Assembly: GCF_038396675.1 (NCBI RefSeq) | Contig: NC_088921.1 | Location: 69,366,001 to 69,430,000, forward strand | From: Hydra vulgaris | Taxonomy: Eukaryota > Cnidaria > Hydrozoa > Anthoathecata > Hydridae | Length of the DNA: 64,000 nt | Direction: 5' to 3' | Part shown: positions 47,151 to 63,785 of the stretch, one piece after another | Layout of the letters: every line of letters begins with the position of its first letter | How positions within the stretch are numbered: position 1 is the first letter of the stretch | Program-made: the position numbers and the translations under genes | Notes under the pieces: model-generated | Seen by the model: the letters and a program-made list of their open reading frames with translations, nothing else | Database searches by the model: none | Told to the model about the DNA's origin: nothing

Positions 47151-47188
47151 AGATATCTAAACAACAATCATATGTTGTTTAGATATCT
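47151..47188. repeat. Perfect 16-bp hairpin, 6-nt loop
   Basis: AGATATCTAAACAACA (47151-47166) and its exact complement (47173-47188). Confidence 0.9.
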
Positions 47189-47199
47189 AAATTATTTTT

Positions 47200-47860
47200 A
47201 GATTATTAAGTTGCTTTTAAAATAATTTTATTTTGTGATGGTCAATCCCTACCACATATCTGGTAGTACCACGTTCAACTTGTTTCTTAACACAGCGACC
47301 TTGTTTGTCAAGGTTTGTGTTTCGGATTTATAAAGTTGAGACAGGGTTGTAACCATAACTAAAGTAGCCTCCTCGACTGAAGTGGCCTTCATGGCCTTGG
47401 GAAGGGTGAATCGAAATTAAAAGTAATAGAAATTTAAAAAATATAGAAATATAGTAGGATATACTTGAACACATATAAAACAGAACACAATGCTTAAATA
47501 GGTTACTTTTAAGTATAAAAATAGAACAACACAAAATAAAATTATTCTAAAAACAACATTAAGGTAATAAAAGTATAAGTACATTCAGCTGTTAAATTAA
47601 AGCTTATAAACATCATCTTAAGAATAAACAATATTGCCTGTAAACTAAGTCAAAGTAAACAATTTCTCAAAAAAACTCTAGATATTGCATAAAGTTTCGT
47701 TTATATATCATTTAATTATTATCAAAATGTAGGATAAAAATATTAAAATGCTATCGGTAGGAAAATCTGTAAATTAAGAAAAACAGGCTGATGCCAATAC
47801 CGATTTCAATTGTGCAAAAAGTGGCTGATTAAGCCAATGCTAATTAATCGGTACATTACT
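47200..47860. other. No gene seen
   Basis: Includes AGTAGCCTCCTCGACTGAAG (47362), a dispersed sequence related to 54737-54778, and AT-rich DNA. Confidence 0.4.
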
Positions 47861-47862
47861 AA

Positions 47863-50860
<2,998 letters not shown>

Positions 50861-50932
<72 letters not shown>
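50861..50932. repeat. (TA)n tract, left flank of the Penelope-like element
   Basis: About 72 bp of TA ending exactly where the element's coding sequence starts. Confidence 0.95.
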
Positions 50933-50935
<3 letters not shown>

Positions 50936-50936
50936 T

Positions 50937-52655
50937 AAACTTCTTAACGAAAACATCACAAAAGCGTATAAAAAAGCCCCACAGAAACTCAAAAACTCTA
51001 TTAACCTCGAAGCTAAAAATATTGCAAAAACACTCAACTTAGGCAAACAAATAAAAATAATCGCAAAGTCTGAAGCTTTTATTACACTTAAAGACCACAA
51101 AGACTCGTTCCAAAACAATAAACCCTGCTGTCTATTGAACCCTGCCAAAAGTGAACTTGGTCACATAAGCAAAAAATACCTTGATAATATAAATAAAAAA
51201 ATTAGAACTGTATTAAGTTTAAACCAATGGAAAAATACCACTGATGCAATCAAATGGTTTGAAAATATACCAGATAAACAACATTGCGTTTTTATTCAAT
51301 TTGACATTGTCAATTTTTACCCCACTATTACATCAAGTAATGCAATATTGTTTGCAAAAAAACACACAAGTATTAGCGAAGAGAACATCAGAGTCATTAA
51401 ACATTGCAGAAAGTCCTTGCTATTTTTTAAAAACGAAACACGGAAGAAAAACTTAGCACACGACTGCTTTGATGTCACAATGGGTTGTTTTGATGGTGCA
51501 GAGGTTTGTGAACTGGTGGGCCTATATATATTAGACTCACTATCTAAAATAATAAATAAAGAAGACGTTGGACTATATCGTGACGATGGTCTGATGATAC
51601 TTCGTAAAAAAACTGGATAACAAATTGATAGAATACGAAAAAACATAATTAAAGTTATAAAAACGATCGGTTTTAAAATAGAGATCCAAACAAACCTACC
51701 CGCAGTCAACTTCTTAGATGTATCCTTTAACTTAGAAAAAAACTCCTACCAACCTTTCAAAAAACCAAATGATTATCTACGTTACATCCACTCTGAATCC
51801 AACCACCCTCCGCAAATAATAAAGCAAATCCCCATCTCTATCAACAACAGATTATCACAGAATTCCTCGAATGAAAAAACATTTAATCTATCTATACCAG
51901 AGTACTAAGATGAACTAAGAAGAAATGGCTTCACTAATTTTAATTTAAAGTATAACCCCCAAAGAAGAGAAAAAAAGACAAGAAAAAGAACTATAATTTT
52001 TTTTTACCCCCTTTACAGTAAAAGTGTCTCTAAAAATGTCGGACATATCTTCCTAAACTTAATCGACAAACACTTTCCAACATCCCACCCCCTAAGTAAA
52101 CTATTCAATCAAAACACCATCAAATTGAGTTACAGCTGCACCAAAAATATTGAGAGTATAATAAAAAGCCACAACAAGAAAATTAGTTCAGAAAGACCAA
52201 AAGAATACCCACCCTTCAATTGTATAAAGAAAGAAAACTGCCCTATAATAGGAAAATGTAGAGCCTCTAATGTTATTTATAAATGTATAGTATCCCCCCC
52301 TAACACCCCAGAAAAAGTATATATTGGCCTGGCAGAAGGTGAATGGAAGAAAAGATGGGCTAACCACAAACACTCATTCACAAATAAAAAGATGAAAAAT
52401 TCAACCACCCTTTCAAAGTATATATGGCAGATAAAAGAAAACTTAAAAATAACACCAAAATTAACTTGGTCAATAATTAAACAAGTCCCTGCCTACAGCA
52501 ACGTAACAAAAAAATGCATGCTTTGCCTTCATGAAAAACTTTGCATAATATCATACAAAGGAAAGCAAAAATTATTAAACAAAAAAACAGAAATTATTTC
52601 TAAGTGCCGTCACAAAAACAAGTTCTTGCTTGACAACCACGAGCCCAAAGATTAA
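50937..52655 (+). pseudogene. Penelope-like reverse transcriptase with C-terminal GIY-YIG endonuclease (two in-frame stops)
   Basis: One frame from 50937 to the stop at 52653-52655 with only two interruptions, both TAA (51618-51620 and 51906-51908), and no frameshift. The RT shows AFITLKDHKDSFQ, LLNPAKSELGHISKKYLDNI, QFDIVNFYPTI (about residue 122), CFDVTMGCFDGAEVCELVGL and the catalytic YRDDGL (about 214), diagnostic of Penelope-like RTs. Then come SNHPPQIIKQIP, NVGHIFLNLIDKHFP and a CxxxNCP motif. The GIY-YIG nuclease follows with NVIYKCIVS..KVYIGLAEGEWKKRW (about 450-470) and ISKCRHKNKFLL near the end. The N-terminal part of the RT is missing. Recently degraded. Confidence 0.9.
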
Positions 52656-52737
52656 AAAACCATACCACGCTTGCAAATAGTTATAGTTTTATAATTGTTT
52701 TTGAACGCCACAATGTTTATTGAGTATATTTTTTAAC

Positions 52738-52830
52738 GAAAAAAACAATGTATTTTTTACCTGATGATTGCTAAACGCATGAAACTTTTAGTAGTAAAAA
52801 TCATGTAGTTATTTTTTTAATCTCGTCAAA
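52738..52830 (+). ncRNA. Hammerhead-ribozyme-like core in the Penelope 3' region (degenerate)
   Basis: CTGATGA (52761-52767) and GAAA (52781-52784) are spaced by 13 nt that can form a short stem II (TGC-TAAAC-GCA). A possible stem III (CTTTT..AAAAA) leads to ATC at 52800-52802 as a cleavage triplet. Stem I pairing is poor and the closing pairs next to the core are mismatched, so activity is doubtful. Hammerhead motifs are known in Penelope-like elements. Confidence 0.4.
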
Positions 52831-52900
52831 AAATTAATTATATAGCTCTGGCATCATTCATCGAGCACTCTTGCTGAATATATGCTCACAGCAAAATTAA

Positions 52901-52908
<8 letters not shown>

Positions 52909-52957
<49 letters not shown>
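52909..52957. repeat. (TA)n tract, right flank of the Penelope-like element
   Basis: About 49 bp of TA starting at the element's 3' edge. Confidence 0.95.
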
Positions 52958-52958
<1 letters not shown>

Positions 52959-53029
52959 CCCACCATCTCAGTACAAACTTGCAGGGCCTTTGTTAAAACT
53001 AAGGCAATCACGGATTAAAACTGAAAATT

Positions 53030-54110
53030 CAATTCTGAAAAAAAAATCTTTAGGGTGATTTTTGATGTATGATGGATGGTCAGATGTTTGTAATGATAAT
53101 CAGATACATTTTCTTCTTTCTACACCAAAATCGATATTTCTGAAGTCATTTTATCCCAATAGCAACTGTCATACAGCTGAGTATATTTTCGATATTGGAA
53201 ACTCTGTAATTAAGGAAATTCATGTTAAACCTATTGCCTTTATACCAGACCATGCATCTTATATGACAAAGGCATGGAAACTGATACAACATGATCACCC
53301 AGAAATTTTTTGTTATTGGTGGCACATGGGAAATTTTTTGTTATTGGGGCACATGGGCTGAAGCTCCTGGCTACAGATATACTTAAGATTCTATCTATTC
53401 AGTTTAACCACCTTTAACACAAGAAAGTGTCTGAATCTTTCTACAGAAGCAACTTTTAAAGCATGTGCTGTTAGAACATCAAATGAAATTGAAAAAGTCT
53501 AAACTTGTTTGCCTACAAAGTATGCCAGACAAGATGGTCAACTGCATTTACTATAAACAAAAGGAAATAATGATCTACAACATGTTTTGCATATTTCAAT
53601 TTTAAATGTTTTAAACTTACGTTACATGTGCACATGATAAGGCAAAACTAAATTCTGTGAAGAATACTATACATGACACTGTTTTATTTTGGTCAATGAG
53701 AGTGTTTTGCAAAAAATTACTGGCATCACTTTCAAATGCAGTTAATTTGCATAAGGAGATCTTGTTCCTGTGTCTGTAATACCTCATTTATGGAACTACG
53801 TTGCCAACAACTTCAAAGAAGTGTTATTAAATAGTGACTGTGAAATTCCTTAAGATAAAATATTGTTGAAATTTGCTGCTTTTTGAAATATTCAAAAAGC
53901 AGCACAATTAAAACATTACCATTAACCCATTACATTAGTGGTCTGCATTCTGTAGAGGGCAAACTTTACAGAATGTTGTATTTAAGTTGTTATCATTACC
54001 TGCCTCATCAGTCGCAGTTGAGCACAACAGACTGCCGAATACTTTAAACACTAGAGTAACAAAAGTTGCATATAATATCAAGTACAACAATCTGTGAAGA
54101 AGTAAAAGAA
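53030..54110 (+). pseudogene. hAT transposase relic (DUF659 type)
   Basis: Starts near 53062 with MMYDGWSDVCNDNQIHFLLS then TPKSIFLKSFY, VKPIAFIPDHASYMTKAWK, matching the DUF659 segment (DGWxxxxN..LxTxxP.F..S....A.xTDxAxNM). HMGLKLLATDIL follows in the place of the AHxLNLLxxDI motif. Near 53981-54080 a frame reads LSLPASSVAVEHNRLPNTLN, the remnant of the C-terminal dimerisation motif (LPASSAAVERNxS). The middle is full of stops. Dead. Confidence 0.65.
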
Positions 54111-54114
54111 GCCA

Positions 54115-55006
54115 TAAAAACTTTGAAAAGGTAACAAAGTATTGATCACCATAGATATAAAAAGTATTTGTGTTGAGCAATTATTTTTCTATATATAATT
54201 TTCATTCTGATGTAACAGAGCATCATTCATTATGTAGCCATTTCAATAAAAAATCCTTTACCTTAAATGAAATTTAATGATTCATAAGTACAAGATTCTT
54301 TAGATTCACAACCACCTAATAAGAATCAATCTAAAAGGTCAAATCCAGTCACATGGGGCATCATTTGCTTATCTTGCATTGAAGCATTTGAATTTTTTCA
54401 TTTATTGTCCTAAATGAGGAACATTTAAGAGGACTTGGATAGCGGCACCATAATATACAAAGAAAACATTGTATTTCACCAAATATTTTTTTAAAAGGAA
54501 TTAGTTTTGCTTAAGGAGTTTTTTTTCAGTGGTATGGCGAGGAGAGTTTCGTCTTAATAGGATGTATTGATGTGAAAGTAAAGTCAAAAAACAGGCAATT
54601 AATTCTGAGTACAATGGCCACAATGTCAGGGCTTAACTTGATTCTCTGTGTGACAGCTTAATTTAGTTTTCGTTAAGGAGTTGGAGAGTTTCAAGAGGGT
54701 TGTATAAAAACTATATTAAAACTAATAAATAAAAATGAGTAGCCTCCTTGACTGTGGTCACCTTCAACCTTGGGGAGGTAAATATATAAACAACAAGAAA
54801 ACAGGTTGTATACATCCTTCCCAACTCCCGAATTTATTTAGACAACGTTTATGTGCTTGAAGCATGTTAGCATTATTTGTTAGGTTAGAAACGGGAAACT
54901 AACTCAAAAAAGAATACATATTTCTATGTAGTGTTACTGTGCTTTGATAAGACATGAGAGTTTCCTAAAAGTTACTTTCCTCTATAAAAAAATTTTTTTT
55001 TTTTTT
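54115..55006. other. No gene seen
   Basis: Contains GTAGCCTCCTTGACTGTGG at 54739, related to 47362-47400. No credible frame. Confidence 0.45.
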
Positions 55007-55064
55007 CGGAATTGATAAAAATTCCTAAAAAAAAAAAAAATTTAAGGAATTTTTATCAATTCCG
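55007..55064. repeat. Perfect 20-bp hairpin with A/T-run loop
   Basis: CGGAATTGATAAAAATTCCT (55007-55026) and its exact complement (55045-55064). Confidence 0.95.
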
Positions 55065-55460
55065 ATTTAACAAGTAAATTTTACCGGTAAATTTTGAATC
55101 AAATTTTACTGGAAAATTTACATCTCAAGTGTGATTGCATAGTTTTATTTTTGACTAAAAAAACTAAATATCTTTAACTAGTATCTTTATTAAAATATCT
55201 TTATTTAACAATAAACTGAAGTATTTTTGAAAAAGAATGAACAATTCTCAAAGAAGAGAGCTTTTAGATAAAATATTAAGGTTTTATATGACATTTTTTA
55301 TATTGTGAAAACTCTTGATACTATGTATAAAATGATACTATGTTAAAATGTTTAAGTACACACATAAGTATATATATGTGAGTATTAAAGTGAAACCTTC
55401 TTTGTAGTCATTATGTTCAGTATTGTTGAATACTTAAAGAGTGATCGAGAGTAAGAGATA
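55065..55460. other. AT-rich, no gene seen
   Basis: Precedes the minisatellite. Confidence 0.5.
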
Positions 55461-56110
55461 CGTAGTCAGTGTAAAAATACAACAGTCAGTGTAACAGTAC
55501 AACAATCAGTGTAACAGTACAACAGTCAGTGTAACAGTACAATAGTCAGTATAACAGTACAATACTCAGTGTAACAGTACAACAGTCAGTGTAACAGTAC
55601 AACAGTCAGTGTAACAGTACAACAGTCAGTGTAATAGTACAACAGTCAGTGTAACAGTACAACAGTCAGTGTAACAGTACAAAAGTCAGTGTAACAGTAT
55701 AACAGTCAGTGTAACAGTACAAAAGTCAGTGTAACAGTACAACACTCAATGTAACAGTACAACAGTCAGTATAAGAGTACAATAGTCAGTGTAATAGTAC
55801 AACAGTCAGTGTAACAGTACAACAGTCAGTGTAAGAGTACAAAAGTCAGTGTAATAGCACAACAATTAGTGTAACAGTACAACAGTTAGTGTAACAATAC
55901 AACAGTCAGTGTAATAGTACAACACTCAGTGTAACAGTACAAAAGTCACTGTAACAGTACAACACTCAGTGTAACAGTACAACAGTCAGTATAACAGTAC
56001 AATACTCAGTGTAGCAGTACAACACTCAGTGTAACAGTACAACACTCAGTGTACCAGTATAACAGCCAGTGAACCAGTATAACAGTCAGTATACCAGTGT
56101 AAGAATCAGT
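55461..56110. repeat. 20-bp minisatellite, about 32 copies
   Basis: The unit AACAGTCAGTGTAACAGTAC repeats head to tail for 650 bp with constant 20-bp spacing. Variants (AACACTCAGT, AAAAGTCAGT, GTAATAGTAC) are interspersed, and the last copies degenerate. It lies about 120 bp from the donor of exon E, within the putative intron E-F. Confidence 0.95.
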
Positions 56111-56229
56111 AAAGCAAAAATTATAAATAATAAAAAGAGTAGACACTTTAAGTGTAGTGAGCCTAATGGCTTTCAGGAAGTGAGTACAGAAAAAATAAAA
56201 AATTGGAAAAAAAAATATATATAAATTAC

Positions 56230-56346
56230 CAGAAACTCTTCTTTGCTCTTCCTGAAGCTGGTTGGAAAACTCTTTTCTTTTTTCAGTATAAATTTTGAGC
56301 AATTCAATTAATCCTTTATCCTTTATATCATTTCGATTAAAAGTTA
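56230..56346 (-). CDS. Putative host-gene exon E (start of coiled coil)
   Basis: 117 nt with acceptor TTTACTTTTTAG before 56346 and donor CTG/GTAATT after 56230. The frame reads TFNRNDIKDKGLIELLKIYT then EKRKEFSNQLQEEQRRVS. It starts with two bases completing a codon begun by the single G of exon D (giving Val) and ends with one base that pairs with the two leading bases of exon F. Phase agreement on both sides, protein-like composition and consensus splice sites support it. The product is not recognised; the C-terminal half looks like a coiled coil. Confidence 0.6.
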
Positions 56347-56752
56347 CTAAAAAGTAAATTTTTAGAAAATAATTAATTTTAAAATTTTGAAATTAAAAAC
56401 TTTTAATCATAAACTCTTTCTTAAAGTTTTAACTTTCATTTAGAAAACTATATATGACATACATTTTTTACAAATTGAGGACATGATTTTATTGTACCCA
56501 AGTAAGTGATAATAAACCCCTGAATACACCCATATCAATTATGTAAGTATCCAAAACCAATTTACAAAAATCATGTATCTATCAACAATGAAATTGCAAC
56601 AATGCAATTTGATTGCAACAATTCAATCAAATAATATTTTGGAGCAAGCAACAAAAAAATATTACTTCAGTCATTATATAAAAATATAAAACAAAAAAAG
56701 AATGGAGAATTAAAAATAGTTGTTCAAGTTGATAAATAGTTTTAAAGTAGAC

Positions 56753-56813
56753 CTGAAATATGGAAGGAGCCATTCCATATTCCAACATCCAGAATAATCA
56801 CATCACAGCCTCG
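56753..56813 (-). CDS. Putative host-gene exon D
   Basis: 61 nt with acceptor ..CTTTAAG before 56813 and donor TTTCAG/GTCTAC after 56753. Translation RGCDVIILDVGIWNGSFHIS plus one base, in phase with exon E across a 406-bp intron. The acceptor is weaker than average. The hydrophobic core (VIILDVGIW) suggests a folded domain. Phase does not match exon C directly, so a small exon may be missing or exon C is wrong. Confidence 0.5.
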
Positions 56814-57041
56814 CTTAAAGTTATAATTCATAGTATAGAATTTTTAATCAGAAAAATAATGATTATAAGTATGAAAAATTCTATTTGATCATTTCCATTA
56901 AACCAGGCAATGATTAACTTGAACTAATGAATACTTTGTTGTGTTGGATTAGGTGATTATAAAAAATTTAAAGCTTTTAACAACAATAAGAGTGAGATTG
57001 AAGAAACTTGCATTTGGAAAAACAACTTAAAGTTTCATTAC

Positions 57042-57119
57042 CAACTCTTCTGTCACTAGCCTGAAAAGAATGAGATTTGCATGCTGGGATTGTTATCATA
57101 GCTTTAACAGCATTTATGT
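57042..57119 (-). CDS. Possible host-gene exon C
   Basis: 78 nt with acceptor AGATTTTAG and donor GTTG/GTAATG. It reads INAVKAMITIPACKSHSFQA then SDRRV. Plausible composition and splice sites, but its end phase does not fit exon D, so it is less secure than D and E. Confidence 0.3.
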
Positions 57120-57282
57120 CTAAAATCTAGAACAAGCTGCATGAAAGCTGTTCATTCAAAATGGGGAAAAAATTCCTCAGGCTGCCAATGACATTATTGA
57201 TAATAATTGACTTTCTAGTTTGTTTAATGAATGTAATACAAACATTACTCTAATAAACATTACTAATTTTTTGAACACAAAC

Positions 57283-57329
57283 TATCTATGTACTCCACTG
57301 TGCCTTTGGCACAGTGGAGTACATAGATA
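57283..57329. repeat. Perfect 22-bp hairpin with 3-nt loop plus local repeats
   Basis: TATCTATGTACTCCACTGTG.. (57283-57304) and its exact complement (57308-57329) around TTT. A 25-bp unit (ACATAGATATTACAATCTTT..) repeats three to four times to 57430, then a TA tract begins. Confidence 0.95.
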
Positions 57330-57431
57330 TTACAATCTTTGAATTACATAGATATTACAATCTTTGAATTTGGAGTACATAGATATTACAATCTTTCTAT
57401 CTATGTGTTCAAGTATTACAATCTTTCTATC

Positions 57432-61359
<3,928 letters not shown>

Positions 61360-61429
61360 TATATGTATAGGCATAACAGAGTGTACATAGATAGAAAGAT
61401 ATAGGTATAGCATATGCTATCAGTCAATA

Positions 61430-62537
61430 AAAATTAAAATAAAGAAAAAATCATAAAAAAATATAATTAATGGGTGCTCATAAAGTTTTTACACTAATTA
61501 AAAGGATGTTATTTTTTTATTTTGTCAATAAAATTCAATTCAGTAAAGAGTTTAAAAAAATGGTAAATTCTAAGTACTGATTACTTTCTATTTTCATTAT
61601 TATAATTACATCTTAAAACTATTTGTTGCTTTATCAAGTTTATAGAGACATTTTTGTATTCTCAGACAAAGTTGATGGAGGGATTAAACTTCTCAGCCAT
61701 TCTCATGTGTTTTCCCTTTAAGTATAGACCAAAATTCCTCAACTTTTCAAGCCTCTGGCAAATTTGGAAGTGTTGTCTTGTATACTGACATACTCAATAG
61801 AATTTCAACCAAGTAGTTTAAAATGAATACTGCATAAAGTGAACTTGCAAGATTGGTGATTTAAAATTTTGATGCTTTTAGCCTATTTAAGATATCATAA
61901 AATAGAAGATATCAGTAACTTTTTATTTGTTTGCAAGAAAAAGTTTTAGTAAACAAATCTTGCTCCTAGGATGTCATACCAAAACTTACAATTGTATATA
62001 TGGAACATAAAAACAAAAGTTATCAATAAAAAAATTCCATTAAAATTAAAAGAGCCTCAAATACTGAATGCAACGATCAGAAATATACAAATAGCAACAG
62101 TCAGGAAGGGAATTCAAAATCTTGAAATTTTTTAACAAAAAGAAATCACAATTAATGACTTTTTAAGTATTAAAAAATTATTGCTTTTAAAATTAAATAG
62201 TTTTCTCTAGATAAAACATTACAAAAAAAACTTGAGAAATAATTTAAATTAAGTTGTAATCTAAAAATTGTAATCTGACGTTAAAATTTTTTTTCTGTGG
62301 TCAAAGTATTAGCAAAATGATGTTAAAAAAGACTTTAGTTTTTAAAAAGTTTTAAAATTAAATCTATTTTTGAAAGAAAAGAAAAACATACTTATAATTA
62401 ATTGTATAACTATTATAATTAATTAATATAATTATTATTATTAATACATATAATTGTTAAAACAAAGTTGTTTGAGTAATTAAAGTTATAGTTCTCCAAA
62501 ACAAAAGGGGCCTGTCAGGGGCCCCTTCTGTCAGGGG
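61430..62537. other. Mostly non-coding; Tc1 fragment inside
   Basis: Apart from the Tc1-type fragment (61610-61800) no gene is seen. GGGTGCTCATAAAGTTTTTA at 61471 may be that element's terminus. Confidence 0.45.
61610..61800 (-). pseudogene. Tc1/mariner-type transposase C-terminal fragment
   Basis: Minus-strand frame: TLPNLPEA, stop, KVEEFWSILKGKTHENG, stop, then SLHQLCLRIQKCLYKLDKAT. This matches the NxPxLRPIExFWxxLKxxVY..W.A.....LxxRIxxxLxxxD tail of one Tc1-like lineage. Several stops; dead. Confidence 0.6.
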
Positions 62538-63105
62538 CCGTCTATAAATGATGTCAGTAATTTTTCCAGTTTTTCAAGCTTTCCCCATCACCAAATTCTG
62601 ACAATTTTTAGATGACCCCCCCTTTAAAAATACCAGTTTTTCCTTCATTCCAACCCCCTAAAATAGAACTAAAAATGTGTTTATGCAATCAATTTTTTTT
62701 GGTTTAATTATGCATTTATTCTTAACAGTACTGTATTGACAAAAAATCATGACAAATAGTTCTTTCAGATTTTGAAGAAATAAGCAAGATTGTTTTTGAA
62801 TAAGCAAGATAATTTCTGAATTTAAATTGTATTTGTATTATAAATTTTTCAGTATTGCTTACTTTGCAATCAGAATAATGATTTTCATCCTGCCAGCAAA
62901 TGAAAGCGAATATTATACCACATTGTAAATGCAAATAACTTTAAATTCTGCTCATAGATGGCATAAATATAAACTTTGAAACAAAAAAGTTTTTAAAAAC
63001 TCACATCATTTTGTCTCAATATCATCTCTCCATTGTTAATTATTGTCAAACTTTTCATTACACCTCCTGCCTTTCCAGTTATCTACTGACATCATTTATG
63101 GATGG
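62538..63105. mobile_element. Non-autonomous element with CCRTCYATAAATGATGTCAG inverted ends
   Basis: The 22-bp ends at 62538-62559 and 63084-63105 are inverted copies with 20 of 22 identical. The interior is non-coding and includes C-runs and AT-rich DNA. The left side is preceded by duplicated TCAGGGGCC blocks. A target duplication is not evident. Confidence 0.55.
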
Positions 63106-63109
63106 TTCT

Positions 63110-63448
63110 TCAAACTAATTAAAGTTTTATTTTTCTAAAGTTTCCAGGCTATGTAAGGTTTTTTAAATAAACTGTTTTCAAAGCATGAAAACTATTTAAA
63201 ACAACAAAAGAAAAAAAAAACTTATATACAAATATTTTTTAACACAAGACATTGTTTTAATTAAGGGGATAATAATTATCTGCTTATTTTTCTACATTTT
63301 CAAAAAGTATTCATAAATTTTTCTAAATTCTCCTAAACATTTGACCTTCATTTAAAATCTATTACTACTACATTTTTAAGCAATAATATCAATGCTAATA
63401 TAAACTAGCTTTTCCATAAATAATGTAAGTTTATACTAAATTACTTAC
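63110..63448. other. AT-rich, putative intron 3' of exon B
   Basis: No gene seen. Follows the strong donor of exon B on the minus strand. Confidence 0.4.
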
Positions 63449-63584
63449 CGTAATAAAACATAGCATCTACATATTTATTGGGCAAATCAAGCATATATGG
63501 TAAAATCCCCCATTAATTGGCATATATGGTAAAATCCCCATTAAAAAAAAAATCTTGCATGGGTCCTTTGGAACCAGCATGCCC
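63449..63584 (-). CDS. Putative host-gene exon B, frame broken by a 28-29 bp tandem duplication
   Basis: Acceptor ACTTGCAG before 63584 and a strong donor ACG/GTAAGT after 63449. After the base that completes a codon from exon A it reads GMLVPKDPCKI. The end reads LPYMLDLPNKYVDAMFYY. Between them a unit GGGGATTTTACCATATATGC appears twice (63491-63512 and 63519-63540 region). The two copies are in different frames, so as written the exon is frameshifted; one copy alone would leave it open. The protein is unrecognised. The lesion could be a real allele or an assembly error. Confidence 0.45.
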
Positions 63585-63644
63585 CTGCAAGTACTTACAC
63601 TGCTACCATCATCTTGCTACCTCGGTACAACAAAGCAACTTTAC

Positions 63645-63785
63645 TTTTCAGAGATAAATTTTTTAACAATCTTTGCTTTTTTATTTATTACTTCAAAGTT
63701 ATTTTTACACTGCCTTAATCTTGTTAGCAAATCTCTAGCTGTAAGCAAGGGTTTTCTAACAGCTGCATAAACACCAATGTTTTTC
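63645..63785 (-). CDS. Putative host-gene exon A
   Basis: 141 nt with acceptor TTTACTTAG before 63785 and donor AAA/GTAAAG after 63645. Translation KNIGVYAAVRKPLLTARDLL then TRLRQCKNNFEVINKKAKIV and KKFISE, ending in two bases. A 60-bp intron (63585-63644) separates it from exon B, whose first base completes a Lys codon in phase. Basic, helical-looking sequence without transposon similarity. The first exon(s) would lie beyond the window. Confidence 0.55.

Larger units (their letters stand above)
50933..52908 (+). mobile_element. Penelope-like element, 5'-truncated, between two (TA)n tracts
   Basis: A 2.0-kb insertion that starts inside the reverse transcriptase frame and ends after about 250 bp of 3' non-coding DNA. 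Both edges abut TA tracts (50861-50932 and 52909-52957), as expected if it inserted into one TA microsatellite. A hammerhead-like core lies in the 3' region. Confidence 0.85.

Noticed and set aside
50937..52655. Programmed stop-codon read-through in the Penelope-like ORF
   Set aside because: Both stops fall inside conserved domains and the element is 5'-truncated; simple decay explains them.
55461..56110. CRISPR-like array
   Set aside because: Units are contiguous 20-bp repeats without unique spacers, in a eukaryotic context; it is a minisatellite.
63555..63770. 71-codon plus-strand frame
   Set aside because: Opposite strand of putative exons A and B, which have matching splice sites and phase.
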